The notes beneath the pieces are model-generated. The model saw only the letters and a list, made by a program, of their open reading frames with translations. It was not told the DNA's origin and ran no database searches. From the NCBI GenBank assembly GCA_965369945.1, contig CBDUST010000074.1, forward strand, positions 1-15,814: 15,814 bases of DNA, read 5' to 3'. The DNA comes from JADFNO01 sp965369945. Its GTDB lineage: Bacteria; Planctomycetota; Phycisphaerae; Phycisphaerales; SM1A02. The position numbers were made by a program, and so were the translations under genes. This document shows positions 14,710 to 15,814 of this stretch, one piece after another (the stretch's first letter is position 1; the number at the start of each line of letters is the position of its first letter).

Positions 14710-15814
14710 ATGCCAGACGCGGATTGGCCAATCTTCTTGGGTGTGTGCCGTGGCGCTCTGGTTCGTGCTGAAGGAGCGTTTCAAGATTTCTACCAGGTCG
14801 GCGATCTTGTGGCTCTCCCGTTCTTCCCACAGAACCTCCAAGGGTGTTTCTTACTGCTGGGCTTCCCTACCTCCGGCCTCGGCAGCGGCGAACCAATCCG
14901 GATCGTCGTTCGAGACCCGAATCTCCCCGGGCGCTCAGCATGGGTAGATGTGCGAGCGGAGAAGGTTGAAGGTCCTCGATTCGCGAACTACGCCGCTGTG
15001 GCGCAGCCGTACACATCCGAAGACTCTGGCTCAACGAAAACCGGTAACTTGACCCCGGTTCTGCTATCTAGGGATGCTGCCTTCAAACTAATGCCCATCC
15101 CCATGCCAGCGCTGCTTGTACCCGAACCGACGAAGATAGAGGTACTCGCGAAGAGCGGAGAGCATGAACAGCTGATGGGATCCTTTCAATGCACATTCAT
15201 CCGCCCGGCAGCGCTATCCGCTCAGGAGCGACAAGCAATCCGAAGTAGACCTGGAGCTCCTCGCGCACTGCAAATGCAACTTCAGTGCAAGAATTGCGGC
15301 GATTCGTTCAAGCTATTCGACGTGCTTGACCCTGACGATAGTGAACCGCCCCCGGTCGGAATGGTAAAGCTGTCGCAGGCGCCGGAGAGCTGGCAATGCC
15401 TTTGTGGAAAAACAACGCTCCCGCTTCAATACCTAAAAGCAGGGGCCCACGAACTTTTTAGGAGTGCCACGACACTTGGCACAGCGCAAGAGATAAAATT
15501 CACACCGCTGTATCAGCGGGACTCGATAACCGCCATCGTGCAGGCGTACGAGAAAATCATTCTGTCGAGCCCGCCAGAAGAGCAAGTCCAGAAGTTCCTA
15601 GAATCCCATCCTATTCTTTGGAACTTCCTCGCACCAAGACGGATATGGAACAAGCCGCCAATCTTGAGCCAGCGCAACGCAGATTTCGCTATTCTTACGC
15701 GAACGAACACACTCTACTTTGTCGAAATCAAGAAACCAGCGACAAAGTTGTTCAAACGACGCGGCGGGATTCATAGTGAGTTACAGGTCGGCCTCGATCA
15801 ACTGCGTGAGTATC
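14710..15814 (+). CDS. Shedu-like DUF4263 nuclease, antiphage defence (3' end beyond window)
   Basis: The open frame runs off the window; 368 residues are visible. The C-terminal part has the Shedu/DUF4263 pattern: EEQVQKFLESHPILWNFLAP at 290-308, then the PD-(D/E)XK nuclease core with D325 (NADFAIL), E339-x-K341 (YFVEIKKP), and Q359 or Q364 in ELQVGLDQLREY. Before it, CKNCG (C193, C196) and WQCLCG (C230, C232) form a probable zinc ribbon. Residues 1-150 are beta-rich and not recognised. Shedu proteins are nuclease-type antiphage defence genes that often act as single genes. The ATG at 14710 is the first in-frame start after TGA at 14680-14682; no strong ribosome site is seen. It lies 81 bp after the dipeptidase remnant and its link to the T6SS genes is only position. 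Confidence 0.85.
   Translation, partial: MPDADWPIFLGVCRGALVRAEGAFQDFYQVGDLVALPFFPQNLQGCFLLLGFPTSGLGSGEPIRIVVRDPNLPGRSAWVDVRAEKVEGPRFANYAAVAQPYTSEDSGSTKTGNLTPVLLSRDAAFKLMPIPMPALLVPEPTKIEVLAKSGEHEQLMGSFQCTFIRPAALSAQERQAIRSRPGAPRALQMQLQCKNCGDSFKLFDVLDPDDSEPPPVGMVKLSQAPESWQCLCGKTTLPLQYLKAGAHELFRSATTLGTAQEIKFTPLYQRDSITAIVQAYEKIILSSPPEEQVQKFLESHPILWNFLAPRRIWNKPPILSQRNADFAILTRTNTLYFVEIKKPATKLFKRRGGIHSELQVGLDQLREY

Noticed and set aside
14672..14947. 91-residue plus-strand open frame
   Set aside because: It lies out of frame over the start of the Shedu-like gene, which is the longer and motif-bearing frame.

Overview
The window reads as a type VI secretion (T6SS) accessory and effector island in a high-G+C Gram-negative bacterium. 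A Planctomycetota host, or another PVC-type bacterium, is my best guess. The reasons are a palindromic intergenic repeat whose translations contain GGTGVSPV and DGRDARPT peptides, and a dipeptidase remnant of the type I associate with that phylum. Both rest on memory rather than a search, so the assignment is moderate at best.

Region 1 (1-7933, minus strand) is one compact operon read from right to left. It runs: VgrG spike, DUF6484 baseplate-like protein, DUF2169 adaptor, a ketosynthase-fold protein without its catalytic residues, a PAAR-like (DUF4150) tip fused to a deaminase-fold toxin, a small acidic protein that is probably the immunity protein, and a TIGR02270 HEAT-repeat protein. Several junctions are translationally coupled (ATGA and TGATG overlaps). 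The inferred logic is that VgrG carries a PAAR-like tip with a nucleic-acid deaminase warhead, that DUF2169, the ketosynthase-like protein, DUF6484 and the HEAT protein help load or fold it, and that the acidic protein protects the producer.

Region 2 (7934-12364) holds three effector-type or cargo genes separated by long non-coding stretches. They are a papain-like cysteine-protease candidate (+), a LysM plus TIGR02594 peptidoglycan-hydrolase candidate (-), and a LysM-like protein (+) whose C-terminus is cut off by a one-base frameshift. The last two are divergent, and each is preceded by a copy of the same 123-bp sequence in matching orientation relative to its gene. A MITE-like inverted repeat lies between the first two.

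Region 3 (12365-13945, +) encodes a single polypeptide joining a TssB-like and a TssC-like T6SS sheath domain.

Region 4 (13945-15814) marks the edge of the island. It holds a decayed M19 dipeptidase that starts inside the stop codon of the sheath gene and carries an in-frame TAG. It is followed by the 5' part of a gene for a Shedu-like (DUF4263) PD-(D/E)XK nuclease with a probable zinc ribbon, which runs off the window. No tRNA, rRNA, CRISPR array or convincing intrinsic terminator was seen.
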